Source of the DNA: a virus | Virus record (IMG/VR): IMGVR_UViG_3300021964_012072 | Location: 1 to 30,986 of that record | Strand: one strand, 5' to 3' | Length of the DNA: 30,986 nucleotides | In this document: in pieces, positions 15,365-24,046 of the stretch | Position numbering within the stretch: the stretch's first letter is position 1 | Layout of the letters: every line of letters begins with the position of its first letter | Position numbers and translations under genes: made by a program | The notes under the pieces: generated by a model | Told to the model about the DNA's origin: nothing | What the model saw: the letters and a program-made list of their open reading frames with translations, nothing else | The model's database searches: none

Positions 15365-16249
15365 TTAAATTATAGGTTTACCTAATAGTTCTTTCATAAA
15401 AATATTTTTTAAGTTACTATGAAAAATATTAGAGTAGTGACCATCTCTTGCAGGTACCATATTAATTTCATCTTTATTTTCTCTCATAGCTCTACGAATA
15501 TTATGTTTATTCAATTCTGTAAAAGATCGATAGTATAGTTTAGCTCCTGTGTTTTCTGTAAATGCTTTTATTGCTAAAGTAGTTTTATACGAATTAATGA
15601 GAGCATTATGATTACTTCCTATTAGATAACTAATTATTAATTCATTCTTACCGGTCAAAATTGCGTCGTCAGTCCAATAATGATTCATCATATTTGGCAT
15701 AGTATGAAAAATAGTATCTTCTTGATGTCTCTCGTTGAGAAACAGTTTAAACAGAGAATTGTCTTTTATGATACGTTCATACCTATTTGGTGGAGGTACT
15801 AGTAGAAATACTCTTTTAAATTTTAAGCCAAATTTATGTGCTGCTACTAAGTATCTAAAGCATGTATCAATACTATAACCTCCAGTTCCTAAATTGAAGC
15901 CACGAACTCCTAACTCAGCAGATAATAAACTTGGCCAGCTACATTCTAATGGTAAACCTACACCTTCCGTAAAACTGCATCCTAAGTATATATCTCCTTT
16001 CATTCCAGGTTCAAAATCAAACTCAGATCTAAATCCTAAATTATTATAATTGTAATTTATAGAACGGTTTTTCCAGTAATTAAATTTCTCTGGATGTGTT
16101 TTCTCAGATCCAAGATGTGAGTTTTCATCATCAGAACCAGACCAAAATTTTCTATCATTAGGTGTATACCTACCGTTAAAACCTAACCAGTAAGCTAACT
16201 CTATTTCACTAATGCCTTGTTTTCTAAAATTTTTATTAAATAAACTCAT
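15365..16249 (-). CDS. SGNH/GDSL-type hydrolase with N-terminal extension
   Basis: A 294-residue protein whose SGNH core begins after about 80 residues. Block I is GCSFTEGVGL (90-99, nucleophile S92), block II is NLGTGGYS (119-126), and the catalytic block is ARDGHYSN (267-274, D269 and H271). The N-terminal NLGFRSEFDF segment just before the core is seen in a phage and bacterial SGNH subgroup. VFLLVPPPNRYER follows the third core strand. All three catalytic elements are present, so it is probably an active esterase or acyl hydrolase on a carbohydrate. It overlaps the MurG-like glycosyltransferase gene by 14 nt. Confidence 0.8.
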   Translation of the reverse strand: MSLFNKNFRKQGISEIELAYWLGFNGRYTPNDRKFWSGSDDENSHLGSEKTHPEKFNYWKNRSINYNYNNLGFRSEFDFEPGMKGDIYLGCSFTEGVGLPLECSWPSLLSAELGVRGFNLGTGGYSIDTCFRYLVAAHKFGLKFKRVFLLVPPPNRYERIIKDNSLFKLFLNERHQEDTIFHTMPNMMNHYWTDDAILTGKNELIISYLIGSNHNALINSYKTTLAIKAFTENTGAKLYYRSFTELNKHNIRRAMRENKDEINMVPARDGHYSNIFHSNLKNIFMKELLGKPII

Positions 16250-17180
16250 ACTTACTTATAAAATTAGCTATATTTTTATAGCCGTTCTTCTCTATATTAG
16301 TATCAAAACTAATATTTCCTTCTTTTAGGTAATTAAATTTAACTATATCCACAGGTTCGTCTACATTAAACTTTAATCCTATTTTAAAATTTTCTACTGT
16401 ATCCGCAAGTTCTATAATTTCTTGTGAATCTCTTTCACTGTATAATGCGACTAAAGGTATGTGATTTTCAACACAATGAGTTATAGTACCAACTCCTGGT
16501 CTAGCTATCATTAAAGTATTTTCAGTAATATCAAAATTATTACTTAATTTTACTTTATATGCTCTTTTTAACTCATCGATAAAATTATAGTATTCTGGTA
16601 GATATTTTAAACTCGAAAAATTTACTAAATTATGCGTTATATTGTTAGACGTAGAAAAAGGAAGTTCCTTACAACCAAATCCAAACTGTACCTTATTTTT
16701 ATAATCTTTTACAGTCTGTGTTTCAACATATTTATTAGTTATAATAATAGGGTTATGTTTAGCTAATAGAGCACTATCTGAATTAGTTAAATCATTAGTG
16801 CCTAAATAACTCTCAAAAACATCCTTCCATAAAAATGAACCCATAATAATAACATCGTTCCTATATTCTAATAACCCAACTAAATTATCACTTACAACTA
16901 TATCAAAATTATTTACTGTTTTACTAAAATTCTCTAAACTATAAAAATAATTTTTTATAACAGTTTTACTATTTCCTGAGATAACTTTTTCCCATTTAAT
17001 ATTTTCTCTATGAGAAACTATATATTCAACATCATTAAGGCTGTCAAACTTATTAAACTGTTCTACAGAACAAAATATAGAAATATCAAACTTATGCTTT
17101 AAAAGGTTAACTACTTCTAAGACTCTTTTAAAATGTCCGAATCCATTAGTACAGCAATAAAATCCTATAGTTTTTTTCAT
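16236..17180 (-). CDS. GT-B glycosyltransferase, MurG/GT28-like
   Basis: A 314-residue GT-B protein. The N-terminal loop NGFGHFKRV (12-20) corresponds to the acceptor-side glycine loop of MurG-type enzymes, and VVSDN (95-99) is a conserved strand. The C-terminal donor-binding signature is ARPGVGTITHC (226-236), followed by IPLVALYSERDSQE (241-254), where Glu249 or Glu253 would hold the donor sugar ring. Such enzymes use UDP- or other NDP-sugars. Unlike MurG it has no evident hydrophobic membrane-contact patch, so the acceptor may be soluble. It overlaps the genes on both sides (1 and 14 nt). Confidence 0.82.
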   Translation of the reverse strand: MKKTIGFYCCTNGFGHFKRVLEVVNLLKHKFDISIFCSVEQFNKFDSLNDVEYIVSHRENIKWEKVISGNSKTVIKNYFYSLENFSKTVNNFDIVVSDNLVGLLEYRNDVIIMGSFLWKDVFESYLGTNDLTNSDSALLAKHNPIIITNKYVETQTVKDYKNKVQFGFGCKELPFSTSNNITHNLVNFSSLKYLPEYYNFIDELKRAYKVKLSNNFDITENTLMIARPGVGTITHCVENHIPLVALYSERDSQEIIELADTVENFKIGLKFNVDEPVDIVKFNYLKEGNISFDTNIEKNGYKNIANFISKYEFI

Positions 17181-17959
17181 TATCTATACCAGTTCATAAA
17201 GTAATCATCTACTCTTTTAAAGTCTTCTGCGTTAAACATATCTACATCTGTTGGGCAGCCTTCTTTAAGAAGAGTTTCTTTAAAGCCTAAATTACCGACT
17301 TTAGGAAAAATACCAAAGTCTTTAAAGTATTCGTTCATCAAGACTCCTGGTCCCATAGGATGCACATTATCTTCTTCTATGTTTATTTTATGCATTCTAT
17401 AATGAAATAAATTTATTAGTTTATCCATAGTTCTGCTATTAGCTAAAAATAAACAATCGTTAAAGTTCATCATATTAAATTCTGATGGCATTAATCCTCC
17501 ATGAGTAGAGTATAAAGTACCGTCATCATACGTCATAGGGCTAACATACATAAGAGGGTTAAATACAATATCTGGTCTAGATTTTATAACTAGATCATAA
17601 GTAAAGTTATTTTGTAACTCGTATTCTCTTTTTAACATAATAGAATTTGCAAAACTATAGAATAAAGCTCCCCAATGTTCGCTATGTTGAAACTCTGTAA
17701 TGTGTTTAGAATCAAAAATAGCTTTTTTTAATTCAAATGATTCTACAAATTCATCAAATTCTTCTTTATCTACTTTTCTTTCAGAATAAGGATCAGAAAG
17801 TTTAGGTCTATCTTGACTTATATTCCAAGTATGAGCAAAATAATCAACAGAGAATTTACTACCATTTAATCCTTGTTGGTTTCCAAAGAACCATTTCTGG
17901 TTGCTCCATCCTAATCTCCAGTTTCTAAGTTGCCCTGATAAGCATACTGCTACTCTCAT
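17180..17959 (-). CDS. Putative glycosyltransferase, 'SGQLR...TWN' family
   Basis: A 259-residue protein opening with VAVCLSGQLRNW (G9, R12), then DYFAHTWN (39-46), SIMLKREYE (106-114) and YDLVIKSRPDIVF (121-133). It is the best conserved of three paralogues in the window. The order of a strand with GQ-x-R, TWN, and an R-x-D/P-D segment resembles a GT-A nucleotide-binding half with the RPD unit in the usual DxD position. I infer a glycosyltransferase acting on a surface-type glycan. Coupled by 1-4 nt overlaps to a MurG-like enzyme and a small unknown protein. Confidence 0.65.
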   Translation of the reverse strand: MRVAVCLSGQLRNWRLGWSNQKWFFGNQQGLNGSKFSVDYFAHTWNISQDRPKLSDPYSERKVDKEEFDEFVESFELKKAIFDSKHITEFQHSEHWGALFYSFANSIMLKREYELQNNFTYDLVIKSRPDIVFNPLMYVSPMTYDDGTLYSTHGGLMPSEFNMMNFNDCLFLANSRTMDKLINLFHYRMHKINIEEDNVHPMGPGVLMNEYFKDFGIFPKVGNLGFKETLLKEGCPTDVDMFNAEDFKRVDDYFMNWYR

Positions 17960-18357
17960 AATAACGATCCTGTTCTTAAGTTAAATAATTTTATTCTATG
18001 TTTATGTAAATAACCGTAGTCACATTTACTGTCTAATATAAAAGGTAAAGTCCATGAGCTACATACTGCTGTACTTAAATCAACTCTACATTCTTTATCT
18101 ACACCTGAATGAAATACTTCTGTACAGTGTACTTTATTTTGAGTAGTATCTAAGTGTGATAGTCTCTTAAAATCGATATCAGTATCTTTTGTAATAATAA
18201 TATGATTACTAAACAATCTATGAGTATCTACTTCTTGTTTTTTAATATTCAATAAAGTATATTCGTCTAATTTAAACTGAACGAATTTATACGGGGTTTC
18301 TATTTCTTTACCTGTACCGTTAATGATAGTACAGTAGTTATTATATATACTATTCAC
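17956..18357 (-). CDS. Unrecognised 133-aa protein
   Basis: A small protein with no recognisable family. The start is GTG at 18355-18357, inside an 8-nt overlap with the stop of the SGNH-glycosyltransferase fusion; no other Met codon in the frame could serve. It contains four Cys and five His residues in its middle and C-terminal parts (including HCTEVFH, then AVCSSW, SKCDY, YLHKHR), which could bind metal, though no standard zinc motif is formed. It ends abruptly with a Leu-rich NLRTGSLL. Its place between two transferases suggests an accessory role. Confidence 0.55.
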   Translation of the reverse strand: MNSIYNNYCTIINGTGKEIETPYKFVQFKLDEYTLLNIKKQEVDTHRLFSNHIIITKDTDIDFKRLSHLDTTQNKVHCTEVFHSGVDKECRVDLSTAVCSSWTLPFILDSKCDYGYLHKHRIKLFNLRTGSLL

Positions 18358-20494
18358 CTGTAATTCTTTTAGTTAAGATATTAATGCTATCGTAATTTTT
18401 TATTAAATCACTATTATGCTGTAATGTGTCTTTCATATCAATATACATTTCTAATAGTTCTTCATTTGATTTGCGGCATAGCTCTTCAACAATAAGTAGT
18501 ATTTTTGTAAGTCTACCCCAACCGAATTCTTCTTCATCATAAGATTCATCCCACCATTTACTAAATGTTTTAAAACCAAGCTCTTTTAAATTTTTAAGAT
18601 GTCTTACAGGTCCAAACTGAATAACAGGATGACCGCAATAAATTGGGTTATATGTAGAACTATGAATATGGCATGCATTTTCTACAAAAGGAAAAGCACA
18701 CATAACAGTGCTAATTAAAGTATTTTTGTAATGAACTGGGTTAAAAGGTAGGTCAGCGTCAAACTTTCCTACTCCTATACCAGGAGGTCCGTGATTATCT
18801 TTATCAGTCTCGTCTATATCAAAAGGTATCTTAGCTATAAGAGAATCTATATTATCTTGACCAGTAAGATCTGGAAACCAGTCAAATAAGTCATAATCTT
18901 TATTATAGTTATTAAAGCTAATTTTGAATCTATTATAGAGATTTAATCTATTAATGAAAAGCATAAAGATATTTCTTTCAGGTCTACAGGTACGATTAAC
19001 TTTAAGAAAAGATTTAATCTTGTTTATGTTCTCTTTTTTATACTCTATTTCTTTATCAATATTTACTTCTTCTGGTAAGTGTCCTAAGCTAATTAATCTC
19101 TTAACATCGTATATATTCCAAGGAAAAGAGATTACGTTTATTTTTTCTTCTTTGTAAGATTTATCAGCTAACCATTTAGTATGTGTTTCTTCAGCTATTA
19201 AATTACTAGTAACATAAGTAATATAATTCGGATTAATATCTAAACTATGTAAAGATTTATACAAACTTTCGTAAAATTCTTCTGCTTTGTCTCCTTCTAA
19301 ACTATTGTCTAAAATTAATCTGCAGTTATTATTACGTAATGCAGATAGTACATAGTCTGGAAGTAAATTTAAATGTTTAGCAGCTAGCCAGTTGTGATGA
19401 TGTAATGTAACAAAGTAATAAAACTTAGTGTCCGGTATAATGTTATCAGGAGATATTTTAGTAAAGTCTAATACGTGAGGTAAATCAGATTGAGAAAATA
19501 ATGGTCTACAAATTCTTTCGCCTCTAGCATCTTCTTCATTTATTTCTGGAATATCTTTATATATTTCTAATAACTCAGGATCTGGGGCGTGTAAACTTGC
19601 TTGGTTAAACTTATCCATTACAAAGTAGTTCTGTTTCTGCCCTAACGATTTTGAAATATTGTCAGCTATAAATGTTGCCCATTTATTATGTCCAACTTCT
19701 GTAGGATGGTAATCTAAAAATTCAGTATTGTAAATTTTTTCTAGTTCAACAATATAATTTTTAAAACTAGTAGTAATGTAATTAGTTTTAAATATAGAAT
19801 TAAACTCTTCTACGTTTTCTTTTAAATCAATATTATTTAACCAGCTTTGATTTTGTGAATGTCTATTAAAATAACGGTTAATAAATCCATATAAACTCGG
19901 ACTATTTCTTAAATTATGAATACCTTCAGATTTATCTAATACTGTAGACTTATCTTCATAAAATGCATTAAAAAAGGTAAACTTTATATTTTTACTTTTA
20001 AGATATCCTGCTAAAAGATTATTTTGATTGATAAATCTAGTAATATACTCTTCTTCGTTCCAGTACTTTGTAGTGTATATTTTATAAAATACATCGATAT
20101 CAGGATCTTCATCTTTATAGTGATCTAATTCAGCAGGATAAAGTATATCCCAAGAACCCCTTTCTTTAGTCTTATAAAAAAAGTCTTTTCTTTCAGGAGA
20201 CGTCCATCCTATAACAACGTATATTTGTTCAGGAGTATATTCCTTTAAAAGTTTAGGTATATCATTTAAGGTTCTTCTTATGATTCCATCGTTAGATGAA
20301 CCAGCTGAACTATTATTTAAAACACTTATGCCAAGTTGTTTAGCGGCCATATGAGGCCATACTCTTGGTAACCTGTAAGCATCGTTATCTGGGTGATTAA
20401 CATGCCAAGGTTGGTCTTTAAAACGTATAGGGTCTACTATATCTCCAGCAGTCCAACTATCTCCATTAGCGTAAAGTATTTTTACATCATCCAT
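18350..20494 (-). CDS. SGNH hydrolase-glycosyltransferase fusion
   Basis: A 714-residue protein, the largest non-structural gene here. Residues 1-285 are an SGNH domain: GDSWTAGD (11-18, nucleophile S13), block II NSSAGSSNDG (61-70), and DYHPTEVGH (261-269, D261 and H263). Residues about 355-714 form a second domain. The core ACHIHSSTYNPIYCGHPVIQ (607-626) is followed by FGPVRHLKNLKELGFKTFS and a WWDESYD end (648-653). That pattern, of an Ile-His-Ser-Ser strand, G-HP-VI and GFKTF...DESYD, resembles GT10-type and related phage glycosyltransferases. One polypeptide would thus transfer a sugar and edit or acylate it. No membrane segment. It overlaps both neighbours (8 and 13 nt). Confidence 0.75.
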   Translation of the reverse strand: MDDVKILYANGDSWTAGDIVDPIRFKDQPWHVNHPDNDAYRLPRVWPHMAAKQLGISVLNNSSAGSSNDGIIRRTLNDIPKLLKEYTPEQIYVVIGWTSPERKDFFYKTKERGSWDILYPAELDHYKDEDPDIDVFYKIYTTKYWNEEEYITRFINQNNLLAGYLKSKNIKFTFFNAFYEDKSTVLDKSEGIHNLRNSPSLYGFINRYFNRHSQNQSWLNNIDLKENVEEFNSIFKTNYITTSFKNYIVELEKIYNTEFLDYHPTEVGHNKWATFIADNISKSLGQKQNYFVMDKFNQASLHAPDPELLEIYKDIPEINEEDARGERICRPLFSQSDLPHVLDFTKISPDNIIPDTKFYYFVTLHHHNWLAAKHLNLLPDYVLSALRNNNCRLILDNSLEGDKAEEFYESLYKSLHSLDINPNYITYVTSNLIAEETHTKWLADKSYKEEKINVISFPWNIYDVKRLISLGHLPEEVNIDKEIEYKKENINKIKSFLKVNRTCRPERNIFMLFINRLNLYNRFKISFNNYNKDYDLFDWFPDLTGQDNIDSLIAKIPFDIDETDKDNHGPPGIGVGKFDADLPFNPVHYKNTLISTVMCAFPFVENACHIHSSTYNPIYCGHPVIQFGPVRHLKNLKELGFKTFSKWWDESYDEEEFGWGRLTKILLIVEELCRKSNEELLEMYIDMKDTLQHNSDLIKNYDSINILTKRITGE

Positions 20495-21201
20495 TCTTTT
20501 CTAAATATTATAGGGTGATTACCATTTTCGGATAAATCCATAATTCTGTAAGGAGTAGTGTCTTTAAAGTCACCTGTATATATAGGAATATTTTCAGGGT
20601 TCTTAGCTATAGGAAGAAATTTATCGAAGTCGGAAAAGAATAATTTACAGTATTCATCATCAAGGTAACTTTCTTGTAGATGTAGAATATCTATATCTCC
20701 TATAAAAACATGGTTATGATCTTCTACTATCCTATTAGCTGCACCTATCCATAGCATACTAAAGCTATAGTCACATAAATTAGAACAGTCTCCTTCTTTT
20801 ATATCTCCTTTATATTCTGCTATAAACTTATTATCTCTTCTCTTAAGTATAAACTCAATAGGTTTATTATAATCTTCTTCTGAGATAATAAATTGTATTT
20901 GTTTTATCTCCATTCCATCTAAATTCTTAACCCAGTACTCAAAAGATACTGATCTATAGCTATCTCCTTCATGAGTAGTATGTGCTTCTACCATAACTCC
21001 CATATGGTGTCCGTTTTTACCTACTACACACCCTACATACCTGTTATGTTCATCATATCTACTTTCCATAGTCCCCCAATCAGGAGTAAATCTAACTAAT
21101 ATAGTACTATCTTTTGTCAAAAAATCTTTTGAAAGATTATTAATCAGTTCGTTCTTATTAGCTACTTCGAAAACGTAGGATTCTTTTTCGTTAAATTTCA
21201 T
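20482..21201 (-). CDS. Stand-alone LamG/ConA-like lectin protein
   Basis: A 239-residue, mainly beta protein with a concanavalin A-like fold by pattern. It has a central VVGKNGHHMGVMVEAH stretch, then FSMLWIGAANR followed by VFIGDIDILHLQESYLDDE, which is the usual LamG ending (IG..., F-x-G-x-I-D, helix). The extreme C-terminus has DLSENGNHPI, the DLSGNGNH-type tail also found at the end of the LamG insert in the protein at 24043-25470. It has no enzyme motif, so it may bind the glycan being built or position another enzyme. It directly follows the radical SAM gene (4-nt overlap) and two LamG-bearing glycosyltransferases. Confidence 0.6.
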   Translation of the reverse strand: MKFNEKESYVFEVANKNELINNLSKDFLTKDSTILVRFTPDWGTMESRYDEHNRYVGCVVGKNGHHMGVMVEAHTTHEGDSYRSVSFEYWVKNLDGMEIKQIQFIISEEDYNKPIEFILKRRDNKFIAEYKGDIKEGDCSNLCDYSFSMLWIGAANRIVEDHNHVFIGDIDILHLQESYLDDEYCKLFFSDFDKFLPIAKNPENIPIYTGDFKDTTPYRIMDLSENGNHPIIFRKEWMM

Positions 21202-22640
21202 CTATTAAGTTTTAATGTATAGTCATAAAAATCTGCTAGTTCTGGGAATGTTTTTTTAAAGTCTGTTCCTCTTCTTTCGTCATGTGCTTTGAAAAATCTA
21301 CCAAAGTTTTTTCGTTGATTAAGTAATCTTTTTTCATCTTTGATTGCTAGCATCCAATCATAAGATCTAATAATTTTTTGAATCTCTACATCAGAATAAC
21401 CTATATACTGGTAATCGAATCTCGGCATACCTAAAAAGTCAGCATGTTGTGCACATTTTTTTATCTCTTTAGCCCATTTAGATGGTAGTACTTGTAGAGT
21501 TTGATGAGATGGATGACGAAGATAAGAAGAGTCTAAGAAGACTGGTGATTGCCAATATCTATCGTTTGAATGGTATTCTTTTTTAAGATCATATACACCG
21601 TTAATAAGTTTTTTATAAGAAGGAGCTGATAAAGCATTAAATGTTGACATTATAGTAATGTTAACTCTTGGGCATTTTGATAATACCTTGTGCATATTAT
21701 CCCAAAATTTATTAAATACTAAACCGTTTCTAATATATTCTGCTTGCTCACCCCATCCATCTACAGAAGTAAAAATAATAAACTCATTTACTCTATCTTC
21801 ATCAGTTATTTTATTAATTTTATCTATAAATTTATCAACTAAATTATCAGGAATACCTAAGTTAGAGTTTATAGCTAAATTTAGTTTCTTATTAGGATTA
21901 GGTTCTTCTAGTATATAGTCTAATACTTTCCAGGTATCTTTAGAGAGCAACGGTTCTCCACCTGTTATCCTGAATGTATGTAGGTCTCTATACAGTTCAG
22001 GCCACCATTCCCAAAATGCTTCTACATAAGGGTTATGTTCAGTATGATGAATAGGCATTTTACCGGCTGCTTTTAAGTATTCTACATCATTAAACTTTTC
22101 GTCAGTTGGGTAAGCTCCGTACTTATTAGCTTCTGCTGCCCATTTAGAAGAGAAAGAAGGTCCACAGTAAGAACATGCAAAGTTACATTGATTAGAAAAA
22201 GCTACTTCTACATATTTAGGGTTAAAATCAGCTCTCCAATCTCCTTCAACTATTTCTTTAAAATGAGGTTTAGACCAGCTTTCATTAGACTTAAAGACTC
22301 TATCTGAGAATCTGTTAGAATTATCTTCTACGTTCCAGCAGTAATCACATTCAGCAGGTCTTTTACCTTCTAACATCTCTTTCCTCTTCTGCTTTTTGAA
22401 TCTCGTGTTATGTAATGCTGAAGGGTTCCTTTTAAGTTCTCTTAATGGAATTTTATGAGTAGAAGGGTGGTGACAAGAGTGAGTTTCTCCCATCTGTAAG
22501 TGAATGGTTACTTGAGTCCATTTAGCTAAACACATACCGCATCCGATACTATCTAAACTTTTTTTAGTGTTTACGTAGTCTGGATTATCAAATGTATTAT
22601 CTGATTTTACTACTTTAATTACTTCTTGTTTTTCACTCAT
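21198..22640 (-). CDS. Twitch-type radical SAM protein
   Basis: A 480-residue radical SAM protein. The cluster-binding motif is C152-NFA-C156-SY-C159, with ITGGEPL (224-230) downstream. About 145 residues precede the core and hold an unusual cysteine set (C34, C37, C56, C98, C101), including CGMC and CDYC pairs that could ligate an auxiliary iron-sulfur cluster. The extra cysteines are thus N-terminal instead of C-terminal. Members of this twitch-type group are common in viruses and uncultured marine bacteria, and their substrates are unknown. It overlaps the LamG-GT7 and LamG genes by 4 nt each, pointing to a common substrate. Confidence 0.85.
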   Translation of the reverse strand: MSEKQEVIKVVKSDNTFDNPDYVNTKKSLDSIGCGMCLAKWTQVTIHLQMGETHSCHHPSTHKIPLRELKRNPSALHNTRFKKQKRKEMLEGKRPAECDYCWNVEDNSNRFSDRVFKSNESWSKPHFKEIVEGDWRADFNPKYVEVAFSNQCNFACSYCGPSFSSKWAAEANKYGAYPTDEKFNDVEYLKAAGKMPIHHTEHNPYVEAFWEWWPELYRDLHTFRITGGEPLLSKDTWKVLDYILEEPNPNKKLNLAINSNLGIPDNLVDKFIDKINKITDEDRVNEFIIFTSVDGWGEQAEYIRNGLVFNKFWDNMHKVLSKCPRVNITIMSTFNALSAPSYKKLINGVYDLKKEYHSNDRYWQSPVFLDSSYLRHPSHQTLQVLPSKWAKEIKKCAQHADFLGMPRFDYQYIGYSDVEIQKIIRSYDWMLAIKDEKRLLNQRKNFGRFFKAHDERRGTDFKKTFPELADFYDYTLKLNR

Positions 22641-24046
22641 AACTTTATGTTAAGCATTTTAGCCCATGGTGTAAGTTTTTCTTCACTTACTAATTCATAC
22701 TTGACTTGTGCAATACCATCTTGCTTATAATCTATTTTGTCCTGTTGCATTTGTAATACATATCTTCTTTCATTAGCAGCAGTAGTTTCTCCTTTTGCCC
22801 ACTTACCGTTAACCAGTCCTTCGTCTTTATGATGCAAACATCTCATACGTCCGTCTTTTCTATGTGGTATGATAGAGTTTGGAACTCTTATATCTTCTTC
22901 TACAAAGTCTATATTTTTAAGTTTATGGTTAGTAGTAGGATTATTAAAATCTAAATCTATAACTAAATCCTCTGAAGGTAAATTATTATGTAAGTTTTTT
23001 ACCTCATCTGGAGATAAGCATCTTTTCCATGCAAATACTTTTGCTATATCACCTTTTAAATGCTTGAGAGGACTACCGTCTTTTTGGGATGGAGTAGAAC
23101 CTAAATAGATAGGTTTGTTACCGTAAGGTTTTAATTTACCGTTAAACTTTAAAGGTGAAGGACTACCGTGTCCTGCTTTAGAATCTACTTCTGAACCGTT
23201 TAAATAAAAGTGAGTAAGTTTATTATCTGCATCTATTGTTACTGTAACCCAGCTCCACTGTCCATCATACCTTTTTAACCACATATAGTTATGAGCACTA
23301 AATATATTCCAGAACGTAAATGATAAAGCTCTTGAATTATTGAATGATAAACCATAATCATAACCTGGTATCCTTAAGATAGGGTATTCAACGTATTCGT
23401 TCTTTTTATCTCCTATTAGAAAGATTTTTTTCTCTTTAGGTTTCTGAAATACTCTACATAAAACTGATATCGTATGAGATTCAGTGGTTAATCCTCTGGT
23501 ATCTTTAGTAAGTGGAATTTCAATAGATGTATCTACACCGTTAAATTTAGCATACTTCTGTGTAAAAGCTTTGGCATCTAGAAAGGTATCATTAGTAAAT
23601 CCTTCTTTATGACATCTCCAAAACAAATCATCATCTTCCATACCCCAATCCCAGTAGTTATTAGAATATCCGTTAGTAGCTTCTACTTGCTCTTTTGAGA
23701 ATATAACTGCTCCACCAAAATATTCGTGATATTTAAGCTTATATTCCATTTGAGATATTTTAGTAGCTATATGAATAGGGTATTTATCTGGAAATGAATA
23801 ATCAGCTCCTTCTTCTGGGATCATATCTATATCATGCCAAACTATATAATCACAGCCTTCTTCGAAAGCATGTTTAGCAGCTATATTTTTTGTTGCTCCT
23901 CTGTTAAATAATTTATCGTCGATTTGATGACAGAAATACATTTGAAAATCTATACCCTGTTGTTTTAAGTACTTACCTACTTTAGGTACAAACTCATTCA
24001 AGTGTAATTCTCTATCTCTATATGGTACACAAACTCCTAGTTTCAT
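22637..24046 (-). CDS. GT7 galactosyltransferase-like enzyme with internal LamG domain
   Basis: A 469-residue protein. Residues 1-160 match the N-terminal part of beta-1,4-galactosyltransferase (GT7): CVPYRDR (6-12), FNRG (47-50), the DxD equivalent HDID (71-74), FGG (110-112), and NGYSNNYWDWGMEDDD (125-140). About residues 165-385 are a LamG/ConA-like domain, starting AKFNGVDTSIEIP and ending LKGDIAKVFAWKRCLS. Residues 388-469 return to GT7: GRMRCLHH, AANERRY and DGIAQVKYELVSEE match the C-terminal strand region of the GT7 fold. The lectin domain therefore seems to be nested inside the catalytic fold. The donor is likely a UDP-sugar with Mn2+. It overlaps its paralogue by 4 nt. Confidence 0.85.
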   Translation of the reverse strand: MKLGVCVPYRDRELHLNEFVPKVGKYLKQQGIDFQMYFCHQIDDKLFNRGATKNIAAKHAFEEGCDYIVWHDIDMIPEEGADYSFPDKYPIHIATKISQMEYKLKYHEYFGGAVIFSKEQVEATNGYSNNYWDWGMEDDDLFWRCHKEGFTNDTFLDAKAFTQKYAKFNGVDTSIEIPLTKDTRGLTTESHTISVLCRVFQKPKEKKIFLIGDKKNEYVEYPILRIPGYDYGLSFNNSRALSFTFWNIFSAHNYMWLKRYDGQWSWVTVTIDADNKLTHFYLNGSEVDSKAGHGSPSPLKFNGKLKPYGNKPIYLGSTPSQKDGSPLKHLKGDIAKVFAWKRCLSPDEVKNLHNNLPSEDLVIDLDFNNPTTNHKLKNIDFVEEDIRVPNSIIPHRKDGRMRCLHHKDEGLVNGKWAKGETTAANERRYVLQMQQDKIDYKQDGIAQVKYELVSEEKLTPWAKMLNIKL

